This document shows positions 8,824 to 17,992 of a stretch of 64,000 nucleotides of DNA, one piece after another. The stretch covers positions 78,722-142,721 of the forward strand of contig JAFWKJ010000008.1 of assembly GCA_017511375.1 (NCBI GenBank), given 5' to 3'. The position numbers and the translations under genes are program-made. Every line of letters starts with the position of its first letter. Positions within the stretch are counted from its first letter, which is position 1. The notes beneath the pieces are model-generated. The model did no database searches, was not told the origin of the DNA, and saw nothing but the letters and a program-made list of their open reading frames with translations. Source of the stretch: Bacilli bacterium (lineage in GTDB: Bacteria; Bacillota_I; Bacilli_A; RF39; UBA660).

Positions 8824-10332
8824 ATGAAGAAGACAATGGTATTATGTATTTTAGATGGATGTGGGATTGCCCCAAAAAATCCTTATAATGCATTTGATAA
8901 TGCGGTAACTCCAACTTTGGATTACATTTGGGATAACTATCCACATACGATTATTGAAGCTTCTGGCCAACCCGTTGGTTTACCAAAAGGACAAATGGGA
9001 ACAAGTGAAGTAGGACATATGAACATAGGAGCAGGAAGAATTTGTTACCAATCTCTAGAGTTAATTAATAAAGCAATTGAAACAGGAGAGTTCTTCCAAA
9101 ATGAAAATATTTTAAAAGTCATTAATCATGTTAAAGATAATAATTCAAAATTGCATATTATGGGATTAATTAGTGATGGAGGAATTCACTCTCATACATC
9201 TCATCTTTTAGCAATCGTAGATATGTGCAAACAAAATGGGATAAAAGAAATATATTTCCATTTATTTACAGATGGAAGAGATACTGGTGTAAATACAGCG
9301 CAAGAATGGATTAAAAAACTAGAAGATAAGATGGAAGAGGACAAGTTAGGAAAGATTACAACCATCTCTGGAAGATACTATGCAATGGATAGAGACAATA
9401 ACTATGATCGATTAAAACTTGCTTATGATGCCATTTGTTATGGAATCGGAGAACACTATGATTCTGTAAAAGAAGTATTTGAAGATCAATACGCTAAAAA
9501 TATTACAGATGAATTTATTTTACCAAGTGTATTAGAAGATGGAAAACTAACAGATAATGATGGAATCATTGTATGGAATTATAGACCAGATCGATTAAGA
9601 GAAATGTTTACAGCCATCACAAATCCAGAAGCATCTCCTATGGAAACAACAACTTATAATAATATAAAATTTGTATCGATGATGCCAATTACAGATACGG
9701 TAAAAGGATTAACAGCTTTTGAACATCAAGATATTAATAATGGTTTAGGAGAATATGTTGCGAGTTTAGGAATGTCTCAACTAAGAATAGCCGAAACAGA
9801 AAAGTATGTGCATGTTACCCACTTCTTTGACGGGGATAAAGACATCGAATTACCAAATGAAAAGAAGATTCTTATTCCATCTCCTAAAGTAGCAACTTAC
9901 GATTTAAAACCAGAAATGAGCGCAGAAGAAATTACAGATAATCTTTTGGCTGAATTAGAAAAAGATTATTTAGATCTAGTAATACTAAATTATGCTAATG
10001 GAGATATGGTAGGTCATACCGGTGTATATGAAGCAGCTGTAACAGCCGTAGAGTTCATGGATAAATGCTTAAAAAGACTTTATGATAAGATTGAAGCAAT
10101 AGGGGGAACGCTAATTGTTACGGCCGATCACGGAAACTGTGACGTTATGAGAAATGAAGATGGAACAGTATGTACTACTCATACTACCAATCCAGTACCA
10201 TTCATGGTAACGAGAAAAGGATTCACGTTAAAGAGCACAGGAAAACTTGCAGATATTGCCCCAACCATTTTAACCTTAATGGAACTACCAATTCCTGTCG
10301 AAATAAATGGAGATTCTTTAATTGAAAAATAA
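8824..10332 (+). CDS. gpmI: 2,3-bisphosphoglycerate-independent phosphoglycerate mutase
   Basis: A 502-residue cytosolic glycolytic enzyme interconverting 3- and 2-phosphoglycerate, needing two metal ions (usually Mn). The alkaline-phosphatase-type metal site is visible: LDGCG near the N-terminus, TSEVGHMNIGAGR with the catalytic Ser, NYANGDMVGHTG and TADHGNCD. The iPGM insertion domain (SDGGIHSH, FTDGRDT) is intact. Length is close to the usual 510. GTGAGGAG precedes the ATG used here. It is monocistronic, closed by a terminator shared with the convergent M16 operon. Confidence 0.97.
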   Translation: MKKTMVLCILDGCGIAPKNPYNAFDNAVTPTLDYIWDNYPHTIIEASGQPVGLPKGQMGTSEVGHMNIGAGRICYQSLELINKAIETGEFFQNENILKVINHVKDNNSKLHIMGLISDGGIHSHTSHLLAIVDMCKQNGIKEIYFHLFTDGRDTGVNTAQEWIKKLEDKMEEDKLGKITTISGRYYAMDRDNNYDRLKLAYDAICYGIGEHYDSVKEVFEDQYAKNITDEFILPSVLEDGKLTDNDGIIVWNYRPDRLREMFTAITNPEASPMETTTYNNIKFVSMMPITDTVKGLTAFEHQDINNGLGEYVASLGMSQLRIAETEKYVHVTHFFDGDKDIELPNEKKILIPSPKVATYDLKPEMSAEEITDNLLAELEKDYLDLVILNYANGDMVGHTGVYEAAVTAVEFMDKCLKRLYDKIEAIGGTLIVTADHGNCDVMRNEDGTVCTTHTTNPVPFMVTRKGFTLKSTGKLADIAPTILTLMELPIPVEINGDSLIEK

Positions 10333-10357
10333 AAAGCAGTTAATCTGCTTTTTTTTG
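10331..10357. terminator. Bidirectional terminator (gpmI / ymfH)
   Basis: AAAGCAG/CTGCTTT stem with TTAAT-type loop and an eight-T tail on the plus strand and A5 on the other side. It overlaps the last codons of the convergent protease gene. Confidence 0.8.
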
Positions 10358-11593
10358 TGGATAAATGGTCAAAATAGAATAATGACTAAAATCAAGATTA
10401 TGAATCATTTTACTATATTGATCATAATTTAAGTTTTCTACATCTTCCACTTGATCTAAATAAGGATAATCATAATAAATAATATTATTGATAAAAGGAA
10501 GTATCGTACTAAAAATATTTTCATCTCTTAAGATCATTTGTACAATAGAATTCTTTTTATCCATTTCAAATTTTTCAACATCTAAATGATTTAAGTTTTG
10601 AATTTCTTCTAAAATCTTTTTTTGTAGTTTTTCAGGATTTTCCGTATAAGCCCCAAAAGATAATACGTAATATGAATCCATTGGTAACATACTAAAGCGA
10701 ATGGAATCAATAATAGTATGATCATCTACTAATTCTTTATGTAGCGGAGAAGTAACACCAAATGTACTGGAAAAAAAGGTATGAATATAAAAATCCAAAT
10801 CCAATAATTCCGTATTTGTATATCCTTCTCGAGATATTTTAAAACATACTTCTGTAAATGGTAAAGGAGATGGAAAAGTAAAACTTTCCTCCTTTTTATG
10901 GACATCTATTGATTCTTGAAAAGGAATAAGCTTCGTATCATAAGAATCAAAAACCAACTCCTTATAAAAAGATTTAATTGTTTCTAAAACTTCTTTTTTA
11001 TCAAAATTTCCCGCTATTACAATAAATTGATTTTTAGGATGATAAAAAGCTTGATAAAGAGTTTTAAGATCTTTGGTTGTGGTGGATTCTACTTCTTGAA
11101 TGGTTCCTCCCACATCTTGAAAATCAATAGAAGAAAACAAAGTGCTCATTCTATGACGATTTAAATGATAGAACTTGTTATCCTGCTTTCCTCTTATTTC
11201 TTGATAGATAGGATTCTTTAATTTTTCGAGTTTCTCTTTTGTAAAAGAAACATGATAGATGCCATCTAAAACTATTTGAATTCCTTCACAAACTTTTTCC
11301 ACTGTTTCAAAATAATAATTAGTAATTTCAGGAGAAGTGGAAGCATTGGTAGACATTTGTTTTTTTCCTAATTCATCTAAGAAATTACCACGATCATTGC
11401 ATTCAACGAGATAGTGTTCCAAGATATGAGCCACACCATCTGGAAGATGATATTCTTTTCCGTGATATGTAAAATGTTTGGTTAGGCCACCACAATAAGT
11501 ATTAAATTGAAAGAAAGTAGAATGACGTCTAGGTTCTTTATATAAATAGATAGTTAATCCATTCTCTAACACAACAGTCTCTAACTTATTCAT
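10340..11593 (-). CDS. ymfH: M16 zinc protease, YmfH-like, active subunit
   Basis: A 417-residue M16B peptidase. The inverted zinc motif HxxEH is present as GVAHILEHYLVE near residue 75, with the downstream Glu (EKVCEGIQIVLDG region) expected to complete the site. These proteases act as pairs of one active and one inactive chain, and the partner gene lies immediately upstream with an 8-base overlap. YmfF/YmfH pairs in Firmicutes are tied to peptide processing; the substrate here is unknown. Ribosome site AGGAGGGAGACC-ATG. Confidence 0.88.
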   Translation of the reverse strand: MNKLETVVLENGLTIYLYKEPRRHSTFFQFNTYCGGLTKHFTYHGKEYHLPDGVAHILEHYLVECNDRGNFLDELGKKQMSTNASTSPEITNYYFETVEKVCEGIQIVLDGIYHVSFTKEKLEKLKNPIYQEIRGKQDNKFYHLNRHRMSTLFSSIDFQDVGGTIQEVESTTTKDLKTLYQAFYHPKNQFIVIAGNFDKKEVLETIKSFYKELVFDSYDTKLIPFQESIDVHKKEESFTFPSPLPFTEVCFKISREGYTNTELLDLDFYIHTFFSSTFGVTSPLHKELVDDHTIIDSIRFSMLPMDSYYVLSFGAYTENPEKLQKKILEEIQNLNHLDVEKFEMDKKNSIVQMILRDENIFSTILPFINNIIYYDYPYLDQVEDVENLNYDQYSKMIHNLDFSHYSILTIYPQKKAD

Positions 11594-12842
11594 GGTCTCC
11601 CTCCTCCAAAAAGTATTTTGTATCTAACACCAATCTATCCATAAAAACAACAATATCTTTAGGTTGAATTTTCATGAGTTTTTCATGATATTCCATATTT
11701 GTAATATCAAATCCAATTTTTTCATAAATTGCTTCTCGAAATAAAGAAGCCTTATCATCTAACTCACGAATTAAAGAAATACGATGTCTTTCTTTAATAT
11801 TATCTAGACAAGGAGCAATGATTTTTTCGTCCTTTAATTTTCCCAATACTTCATGTATTTTTTCTTTTACGATTTCAAGATTTTGTCGATGAATAAAAGC
11901 AAAGATACCTAGAATCCCATAACTATTGGAAGTCATAGAACTTGCGTGATAAACCAAATCATTTTCAGTACGTAATGTTTGAGAAAGAAGTCTTGAAGAT
12001 TGAGAAGATAAAAGAGCATGGACAACACTTAATAAAACCTCATCTTCTTCACACATATCTTTTACTTTATAAAAGCAAGCATAAACAGAATTACGAAACT
12101 GAGATTTTTCTACCACATCATTTACCTTTGAGCGGATTGGTAAATAATTCTTTGTTTCTATCTCAAATTTTTTCTTAGGGACTGGTTTTCTATAAAAATA
12201 TTTTTTGCACAACTCTGTAATATGTTTTTGATTTACATTTCCAAATACATAAATAAATGGTTCATTATTGTGAATTGTATCGAGATAGAATTGATATAAA
12301 GATTTCGGACTGACTTGATCAATTTGTTCTTGATGATTATAAATAGAATCAGAATAGTTTCCTTCCGGATCTATAATGCGACTTGCTTGCATAAAAGCAT
12401 AACTACCATTATCTTGAAAAGCCTTATCAATATCTACTTTTAAGTTATCTACTTCTCTTTGAAATTCTTCCTTACAAAACTGGTTTTGATTTGTTTTAGG
12501 ATGATACATCATTTCTGCAAAAAACTGAAATTGTTCTTCTAATAAATCTTGTTTCAATGAAAGTACATCTGGGACCATAAAAGTAAATTGAAAATAACTT
12601 TCATTAATGAGAGTAGTTCCAGAACAATAACAAAATAATATAAATAGTTTTTGCATTTCCAGACTATATTCCCGTTCCGTTGGATATTTTTGACATAGAT
12701 GATGGAGCATACCTGGTAATAAATGCATCATCGCAATATTCTTTTCTTCCCGTTTAAAAGGGAAAATAACTTTTATTTGAATAGTCTGAAAATCTTTATT
12801 TTGAAAAATAATAGGATGACTTTCACGTAGAATGGTTTTCAT
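11586..12842 (-). CDS. ymfF: M16 protease-like protein, YmfF-like, inactive subunit
   Basis: A 418-residue M16B homologue that lacks HxxEH: the equivalent segment reads MLHHLCQKYPTEREYS. It keeps the second-domain features of the family, including the R/Y pair segment (TLRTENDLVYHASS), which is typical of the substrate-binding partner. It is first in a two-gene operon with the active subunit and overlaps it by 8 bases, so equimolar production is likely. The ATG after GAGGTGATGTG is chosen; an in-frame GTG one codon earlier is less well spaced. Confidence 0.85.
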   Translation of the reverse strand: MKTILRESHPIIFQNKDFQTIQIKVIFPFKREEKNIAMMHLLPGMLHHLCQKYPTEREYSLEMQKLFILFCYCSGTTLINESYFQFTFMVPDVLSLKQDLLEEQFQFFAEMMYHPKTNQNQFCKEEFQREVDNLKVDIDKAFQDNGSYAFMQASRIIDPEGNYSDSIYNHQEQIDQVSPKSLYQFYLDTIHNNEPFIYVFGNVNQKHITELCKKYFYRKPVPKKKFEIETKNYLPIRSKVNDVVEKSQFRNSVYACFYKVKDMCEEDEVLLSVVHALLSSQSSRLLSQTLRTENDLVYHASSMTSNSYGILGIFAFIHRQNLEIVKEKIHEVLGKLKDEKIIAPCLDNIKERHRISLIRELDDKASLFREAIYEKIGFDITNMEYHEKLMKIQPKDIVVFMDRLVLDTKYFLEEGDHE

Positions 12843-12913
12843 CACATCACCTCATAAAAATTATATCAAACTATGTCTCATAATTATAGTATAATTAGTA
12901 TTGAGGTGTTGCT

Positions 12914-13942
12914 ATGATTACCTATAAAGAGAATATTAAAAACATAAAAGAATATAATAAACTATATGAAGCAGTAGGCTGGGGAGAAAGAGAAGAAAAG
13001 CATGTAGAAGAAGCTTTAGATAGGACTTTTTACTCCGTTTCTGTATATGAGGGAGAAGAAATAATTGGTTATGGAAGAATGATAGGAGATGCTACTTGCT
13101 TTCTATATATTCAAGATATTATGGTAGATCCTAAGTATCAAGGAAATAAGATAGGAACTTCTATCATGACTAAAATTTTAGAAAAAGTAAAAGAACTAAA
13201 AAAAGAAAATCCAGATCTTCGTGTCTATGTAGGACCAGATTATCAAAAGGAAGGATTTTATAGAAGATTTGGATTCCAGACAAGAAAAGAAGCCGGACTA
13301 GGAGACGGAATGATTTTAAAAGAATCAGAAATAGAAACAAAATATTGGGATGGACGAGAGGAACTTTCTAAAGAAGCGTTAGCGTCTATAAAAAGAATAA
13401 TAGAAGAAGATGGCATCATTATATTTCCAACTGATACGGTCTATGGAATTGCTTGTAACTGTTTAAGTGAAAAAGCAATAAAAAAACTATATGAAGTAAA
13501 AAAAAGAGATTTCAAGAATCCGATTGGTATCTTAACAGATTCTCTAGAAAAGATAGAGAAGGTTGCAAGTGTCAATCCAAAAGAAAAAGAACTGATTAAT
13601 CACTATATGCCAGGAGCCTTAACAATCATTCTAAAGAAAAAAGAAATAGTACCCAACATTTTAACAGCCAATCTAGATACGATAGGAGTACGGATTCCTA
13701 ATCAAAAAATAGCTCTTAAAATTTTAGAGCAAATCCCTTTCCCATTAGCGGTAACATCTGCTAATATTTCAGGAGAGAAAGACGGAATAGAGTTAAGAGA
13801 TGTTAAAGAGAAATTTGAAGGAAAAATAGAAGGAATGGTAGAGGGAGGGCCTACAGAAATAAAGGTTGCTTCCACCATTGTTAAGTTAGAGAATCATGAA
13901 TGGAAGGTCCTTCGAGAAGGGACTATAAAAATAGAAGAATAA
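12914..13942 (+). CDS. Fusion of GNAT acetyltransferase and TsaC/YrdC threonylcarbamoyl-AMP synthase
   Basis: A 342-residue two-domain protein. Residues 1-140 form a GNAT acyltransferase (IQDIMVDPKYQGNKIGTSIM is the acetyl-CoA loop). Residues 150-342 form a complete YrdC/TsaC domain (FPTDTVYGIACN, VKKRDFKNPIGIL, LAVTSANISGE, VGVRIPN-type strand). TsaC makes threonylcarbamoyl-AMP for the t6A37 modification of ANN-decoding tRNAs, an essential step in most bacteria. The frame is continuous with no sign of a junction error and has one strong ribosome site (GAGGTGTTGCT-ATG) before the GNAT part. Whether the GNAT domain acts on tRNA, protein or a metabolite is unknown. Confidence 0.87.
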   Translation: MITYKENIKNIKEYNKLYEAVGWGEREEKHVEEALDRTFYSVSVYEGEEIIGYGRMIGDATCFLYIQDIMVDPKYQGNKIGTSIMTKILEKVKELKKENPDLRVYVGPDYQKEGFYRRFGFQTRKEAGLGDGMILKESEIETKYWDGREELSKEALASIKRIIEEDGIIIFPTDTVYGIACNCLSEKAIKKLYEVKKRDFKNPIGILTDSLEKIEKVASVNPKEKELINHYMPGALTIILKKKEIVPNILTANLDTIGVRIPNQKIALKILEQIPFPLAVTSANISGEKDGIELRDVKEKFEGKIEGMVEGGPTEIKVASTIVKLENHEWKVLREGTIKIEE

Positions 13943-13999
13943 TGTTTCAAGCAACCTAAAATGTGGTATAATAAATAATAGTTATAGTAGGTGAAAAGT

Positions 14000-15091
14000 A
14001 TGGCGAAAGCGAAACGAGAACAAGCATTAGAAAACAAGTGTCCATCATGTACTGCATCCCTTAAATATAATCCTAAACTTGAAAAATTTAAGTGTGAGTA
14101 CTGTGGAAGCGAGTTTACGCTAGAAGAATTAAAAAAGTATAGTAACAATGCATCAACAGATGAGAAAAACAAACCAAAAGAAGAACAACCAAGAGATACC
14201 TATGATGGGTATGTTTCTTATCACTGTGAAAGTTGTGGAGCAGAAATTGTGGCGGATGAACAAACAGCAGCTACCTTCTGTGTATATTGTGGAAATACAG
14301 CCATTTTAAAGAGCAAACTATCTGGTGAATTTACACCCAATAGAATGGTTCCTTTTAAAAAGGAAAAAGATGAAGTGGTGGAAACCTTTAAGAAACTATC
14401 TAAGGGTAGACCTCTTATGCCAAGATCGTTTAATAATGAAAAAAATATTGAAAAGATAAAAGGTGTATATATACCATTTTGGCTTTATGGAGTTCATGTT
14501 GAAGGAGATGTCAACATGACAGGAACGATTGTAACGCATTGGAGCCATGGGGATACACATTATACGAAAACAGACACCTATAAATTAGTCAGAGGGGGAC
14601 ATATGGACTACCATAATATCCCAGTCGATGGTTCTTCTCACTTTGATAATGATATTATGAATACTTTGGAACCATTTGAGTTTAATGATTTGATTCCATA
14701 CAACCATGCTTACTTATCTGGTTTCTATGCTGAAAAATATGATGAAGATGGAGATAAAACGTATCAAGAAGCTAGCGTAAGAGCCTTAAATTCTACTAGG
14801 TCTTATCTACAAGAAGAACCAAAAAGATATACAGCAAAAGTCATTACTTCTGATACACTTCAGTCAAAAGAAACAAGCAAAGAGTATGTAATGTTACCTG
14901 TATGGATGGTAAATGTTAAATATAAAGATAAAATGCATATTTTTGCGATGAATGGACAAACGGGAAAGTTTATTGGAAATATTCCTTTGGATGGAAAGAG
15001 AGTGTTCCTATTTACAATGATGATATTCACAATATCTATGATAGTTTGCTCTATCGCAAGTTACATTATTTATTTAGTGGGGGTGAAGTAG
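14000..15091 (+). CDS. Double zinc-ribbon protein with C-terminal membrane anchor
   Basis: A 363-residue protein. Two zinc ribbons come first (CPSC...CEYCG, about residues 14-35; CESCG...CVYCG, about 75-100). A large beta-rich domain follows, and a single helix near residues 334-356 puts the body in the cytosol. Related proteins in Firmicutes are annotated as TFIIB-type zinc-ribbon proteins and often sit beside TPM-domain genes, as here: the next gene starts immediately after the stop. The pair probably forms a membrane complex, but no activity is established. Start: ATG after AGGTGAAAAGT. Confidence 0.75.
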   Translation: MAKAKREQALENKCPSCTASLKYNPKLEKFKCEYCGSEFTLEELKKYSNNASTDEKNKPKEEQPRDTYDGYVSYHCESCGAEIVADEQTAATFCVYCGNTAILKSKLSGEFTPNRMVPFKKEKDEVVETFKKLSKGRPLMPRSFNNEKNIEKIKGVYIPFWLYGVHVEGDVNMTGTIVTHWSHGDTHYTKTDTYKLVRGGHMDYHNIPVDGSSHFDNDIMNTLEPFEFNDLIPYNHAYLSGFYAEKYDEDGDKTYQEASVRALNSTRSYLQEEPKRYTAKVITSDTLQSKETSKEYVMLPVWMVNVKYKDKMHIFAMNGQTGKFIGNIPLDGKRVFLFTMMIFTISMIVCSIASYIIYLVGVK

Positions 15092-16006
15092 ATGAAGAAG
15101 ACAGTAAAAAAACTTTTATTTCTACTAATCATCATTTCTTTAGTTACCCCTGTATTTGCAAAAGAACCTACAACCTGTGATCGATCTTCTAAGAGCAATT
15201 TAGGCGTCAACAAAAAGTGGAAAATTACAGATAAAAATAGAGGAAATGTTTTAAATGCCCCTTGTGTTGATGCAAGTGAAAAAATCTATGATTTTTCAGG
15301 AGTACTATCAGAAGAAGACTACGATCAATTAAAAAAACAATTAGAGGAATATACAAAAGAAACTAAAATGGATGCTGTTATTATAATCGCAGATATCCCA
15401 TATAGTAATGATGGTGAAAATGAAGATTATGCAGCAGACTTTTATGATTACAATGATTTTGGAATTGATTTTGATAAGTATAGTGGAACTTTATTTCTAA
15501 GAAATACCTATGAGGCAGATCCCTATTATGATATTTATACATTTGGAAATGCGCAACTATATTATGACTATGATAGACTACAAGTAATCTTAGATGGTGT
15601 GTATGATGAAATACATAATGGAGAATACCTTGAGGGATTCACAAAGTATATTGGCTATTTAAATTCATATTATAAAAAGGGAGTAGGATTAAAAAACTAT
15701 ACAGTCGATGAGAATGGCTTTCTACACAAAGAATATGTATATCCATTTGCCATCGTATTTATCATTTCGTGTGTTATTACATTAGTAATTATGTTAATTC
15801 TTGTAAAAAAGAATAAGATGGTAATGAAAGCTACTAAAGCGGAGGCTTATTTAGATCAATCCTCTATTCAAATTACCAATAAACAAGATCAATTCCTATC
15901 AACACATACAACCAAATATACTACTTCATCAAGTAGTGGTGGTGGAGGAAGTCACATGGGTTCTTCTGGTGGAGGACACTCAAGTGGTGGCGGACGTCAT
16001 GGATGA
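15092..16006 (+). CDS. TPM-domain membrane protein (TLP18.3/Psb32/MOLO-1 family)
   Basis: A 304-residue exported protein. A cleavable signal peptide ends near residue 24 (TPVFA). The TPM domain covers about residues 68-195 (DFSGVLSEEDYDQL start, then acidic DDY clusters). A membrane helix lies near 218-240, and the cytosolic tail ends in a Gly/Ser/His-rich stretch typical of this family. TPM domains are extracytoplasmic and some have weak phosphatase activity or act in membrane-complex assembly. The ATG directly abuts the stop of the zinc-ribbon gene, with GGGGGTGAAG as ribosome site, implying coupled translation. Confidence 0.85.
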   Translation: MKKTVKKLLFLLIIISLVTPVFAKEPTTCDRSSKSNLGVNKKWKITDKNRGNVLNAPCVDASEKIYDFSGVLSEEDYDQLKKQLEEYTKETKMDAVIIIADIPYSNDGENEDYAADFYDYNDFGIDFDKYSGTLFLRNTYEADPYYDIYTFGNAQLYYDYDRLQVILDGVYDEIHNGEYLEGFTKYIGYLNSYYKKGVGLKNYTVDENGFLHKEYVYPFAIVFIISCVITLVIMLILVKKNKMVMKATKAEAYLDQSSIQITNKQDQFLSTHTTKYTTSSSSGGGGSHMGSSGGGHSSGGGRHG

Positions 16007-16054
16007 TTTAAGGAAAAAGCAGTGATAATATAAAGATAAAATTGAGGTGAAATT

Positions 16055-17269
16055 ATGGAAGATAAAAAGGAAAAGAAAATAAAAAAAGAAAAGAAAAACG
16101 AAAAAAAATTAGAAAACAAAAGTATATATATTGTAATCTGTTTAATTATTTTAATTGTTTTTGCAGCCTTTGTTGTTGCTTTAAACAATGTAGGATTATT
16201 AGATATTAGTTCTTTAGATGCAGGAAAATCAAAAGAAAAGGTTACATTAAAATATACTGATACCAACAAAGAACAAAAAGAAGGCGTTTACATTACAGAT
16301 GTATCGGATGTTGTAGAAGATGTAATGCCATCTATTGTGGCCATTACAAGTAAAACACTTGTTAGATCTGGAAGTTATGGACCTAGTTTCTTTGGAGAAA
16401 AACAATATAGTGAAGGAGCAGGCTCTGGTATCATTATTAGTCAAAACGAGAATGAATTATTGATTTTAACAAATAACCATGTCGTAGAAGGTGCAGAAGA
16501 ATTATCTGTTCAGTTTATCAATGGTAAAAGTGCAGATGCTAGAATCAAAGGAACATCAGATCGTAAAGATGTAGCAGTTATTTCTGTCAATATGAAAAAT
16601 CTTGATAACGCAACGAAAGATGAAATTCGTATTGCTACTATGGGAGATAGTTCTAAGTTAAAAGTAGGGAATGGAATCATTGCCATTGGAAATGCTTTGG
16701 GTTATGGACAATCTGTCACAACAGGAGTTGTCAGTGCTTTAAACAGAGAAGTAACAATTGATGATGTTACGGCCAAAATGATTCAAATCGATGCTGCCAT
16801 CAATGGAGGAAATAGTGGAGGAGCCTTATTAAATAGTAAGGGAGAAGTAGTTGGTATAAATTCAGCTAAGTATTCCTCTTCAGGTTCATATAATACCGCA
16901 AGTATTGAAGGAATGGGTTTTGCCATCCCAATTACAGATGTAAAAGATATTGTAGAAAACTTAATGAATGGTGAAAATGACACAAGTGATGTAACAATTG
17001 GAATAGAAGGTACCATGGTATCTGAAAGTGATTTAAATATGCCAACAGGATTCTACATTTCCAAAGTGGTAGATGGAAGTGGAGCTGATAAAGCAGGTCT
17101 TGAAATTGGAAATATAATCACGAAAATAGAAGGAGAAGAAGTAACCTCTATCTCTACAATCAAAGATGTTTTATACGATAAGAGAAAAGGAGATAAAGTA
17201 ACCTTAACAATTGCTTATACAAATAGAAAACAATATAGTGAAAAAGACGTTGAAGTAACTCTTTCATAA
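16055..17269 (+). CDS. htrA: HtrA/DegP-type S1C serine protease with PDZ domain
   Basis: A 404-residue membrane-anchored protease for extracytoplasmic protein quality control. A short charged cytosolic leader precedes one helix at about 24-46. The trypsin-like domain shows the triad: His in LTNNHVVEGAEEL, Asp in SDRKDVAVI, Ser in INGGNSGGALLN. A single PDZ domain occupies the last 90 residues (GFYISKVVDGSGADKAGL). The length is right for Gram-positive HtrA. GAGGTGAAATT precedes the ATG and a strong terminator follows, so it is probably monocistronic. Confidence 0.95.
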   Translation: MEDKKEKKIKKEKKNEKKLENKSIYIVICLIILIVFAAFVVALNNVGLLDISSLDAGKSKEKVTLKYTDTNKEQKEGVYITDVSDVVEDVMPSIVAITSKTLVRSGSYGPSFFGEKQYSEGAGSGIIISQNENELLILTNNHVVEGAEELSVQFINGKSADARIKGTSDRKDVAVISVNMKNLDNATKDEIRIATMGDSSKLKVGNGIIAIGNALGYGQSVTTGVVSALNREVTIDDVTAKMIQIDAAINGGNSGGALLNSKGEVVGINSAKYSSSGSYNTASIEGMGFAIPITDVKDIVENLMNGENDTSDVTIGIEGTMVSESDLNMPTGFYISKVVDGSGADKAGLEIGNIITKIEGEEVTSISTIKDVLYDKRKGDKVTLTIAYTNRKQYSEKDVEVTLS

Positions 17270-17294
17270 AAAAAGTCTAATAGACTTTTTTTTA
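17270..17294 (+). terminator. Intrinsic terminator after htrA
   Basis: AAAAGTCTA/TAGACTTTT stem with a minimal loop and eight T. Confidence 0.8.
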
Positions 17295-17321
17295 TGCTAA
17301 AATAGAAAAAGAGATGATTCT

Positions 17322-17981
17322 ATGATAGAAAAAGAAGTATTTAAGAAAAGTATTATTCTTCCAGAAAAATGTTTAAAGTATGGTTTCAAAAAAGAAAAAG
17401 GATACTTAGTGTATCATAAGAATATATTAAACAATTCTTTTGAAATCATTATCACCATCTCAAAGAACCAAGTAATAGGAAAAGTATTAGATAAGGAATG
17501 CAACGAAGAATATACAAACTTTAGAATAGAAAACCATAAAGGGGAGTTCTCAACCATCATAAGAAGACACTTGATAGAATTATTAGAAGATATTAGAAGT
17601 AAATGTTGTAGAGAGAATAATTTTATATTTCCCCAAGCTAATCGTATCTGCAATTGGATAAATGATACGTATCAAGACTTACCTGAGTTCCTATGGGAAG
17701 ATGATAAGAATGGGGTCTTTAGAAATAAGACAAATCAAAAATGGTATGGTATCATTATGTATATCAACCAAAATAAATTAGATAAAAGAGATAGAATGAT
17801 AGAAGTAATGAATGTGAAATTACCACCCGAAGAGATAGAGAATCTAGTAAAACAAAAAGGCTTTTATAGAGCCTATCACATGAACAAAAAGCATTGGATC
17901 ACTATGATACTGGATGAAACAATTTCGGATGGTGAAATACAGAAATTGATTGAAACAAGTTATCAATATACAATCAAATAA
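17322..17981 (+). CDS. MmcQ/YjbR-family protein
   Basis: A 219-residue protein. The C-terminal half (from about residue 105) matches the MmcQ/YjbR fold: the WYGIIM strand, NVKLPPEEIENL and the GFYRAYHMNKKHWITM segment are family hallmarks. The N-terminal 100 residues match the extended form seen in Firmicutes. A DNA-binding role is often assumed from fold but has not been shown. It starts only 52 bases after the htrA stop and lies 11 bases before ispH, so it is likely in the ispH operon. Confidence 0.82.
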   Translation: MIEKEVFKKSIILPEKCLKYGFKKEKGYLVYHKNILNNSFEIIITISKNQVIGKVLDKECNEEYTNFRIENHKGEFSTIIRRHLIELLEDIRSKCCRENNFIFPQANRICNWINDTYQDLPEFLWEDDKNGVFRNKTNQKWYGIIMYINQNKLDKRDRMIEVMNVKLPPEEIENLVKQKGFYRAYHMNKKHWITMILDETISDGEIQKLIETSYQYTIK

Positions 17982-17992
17982 GAGGAGTAAGT

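Noticed and set aside
11586..12842. YmfF-like gene as a pseudogene because HxxEH is absent
   Set aside because: Loss of the zinc motif in one partner is normal for paired M16B proteases; the frame is full length and coupled to the active partner.
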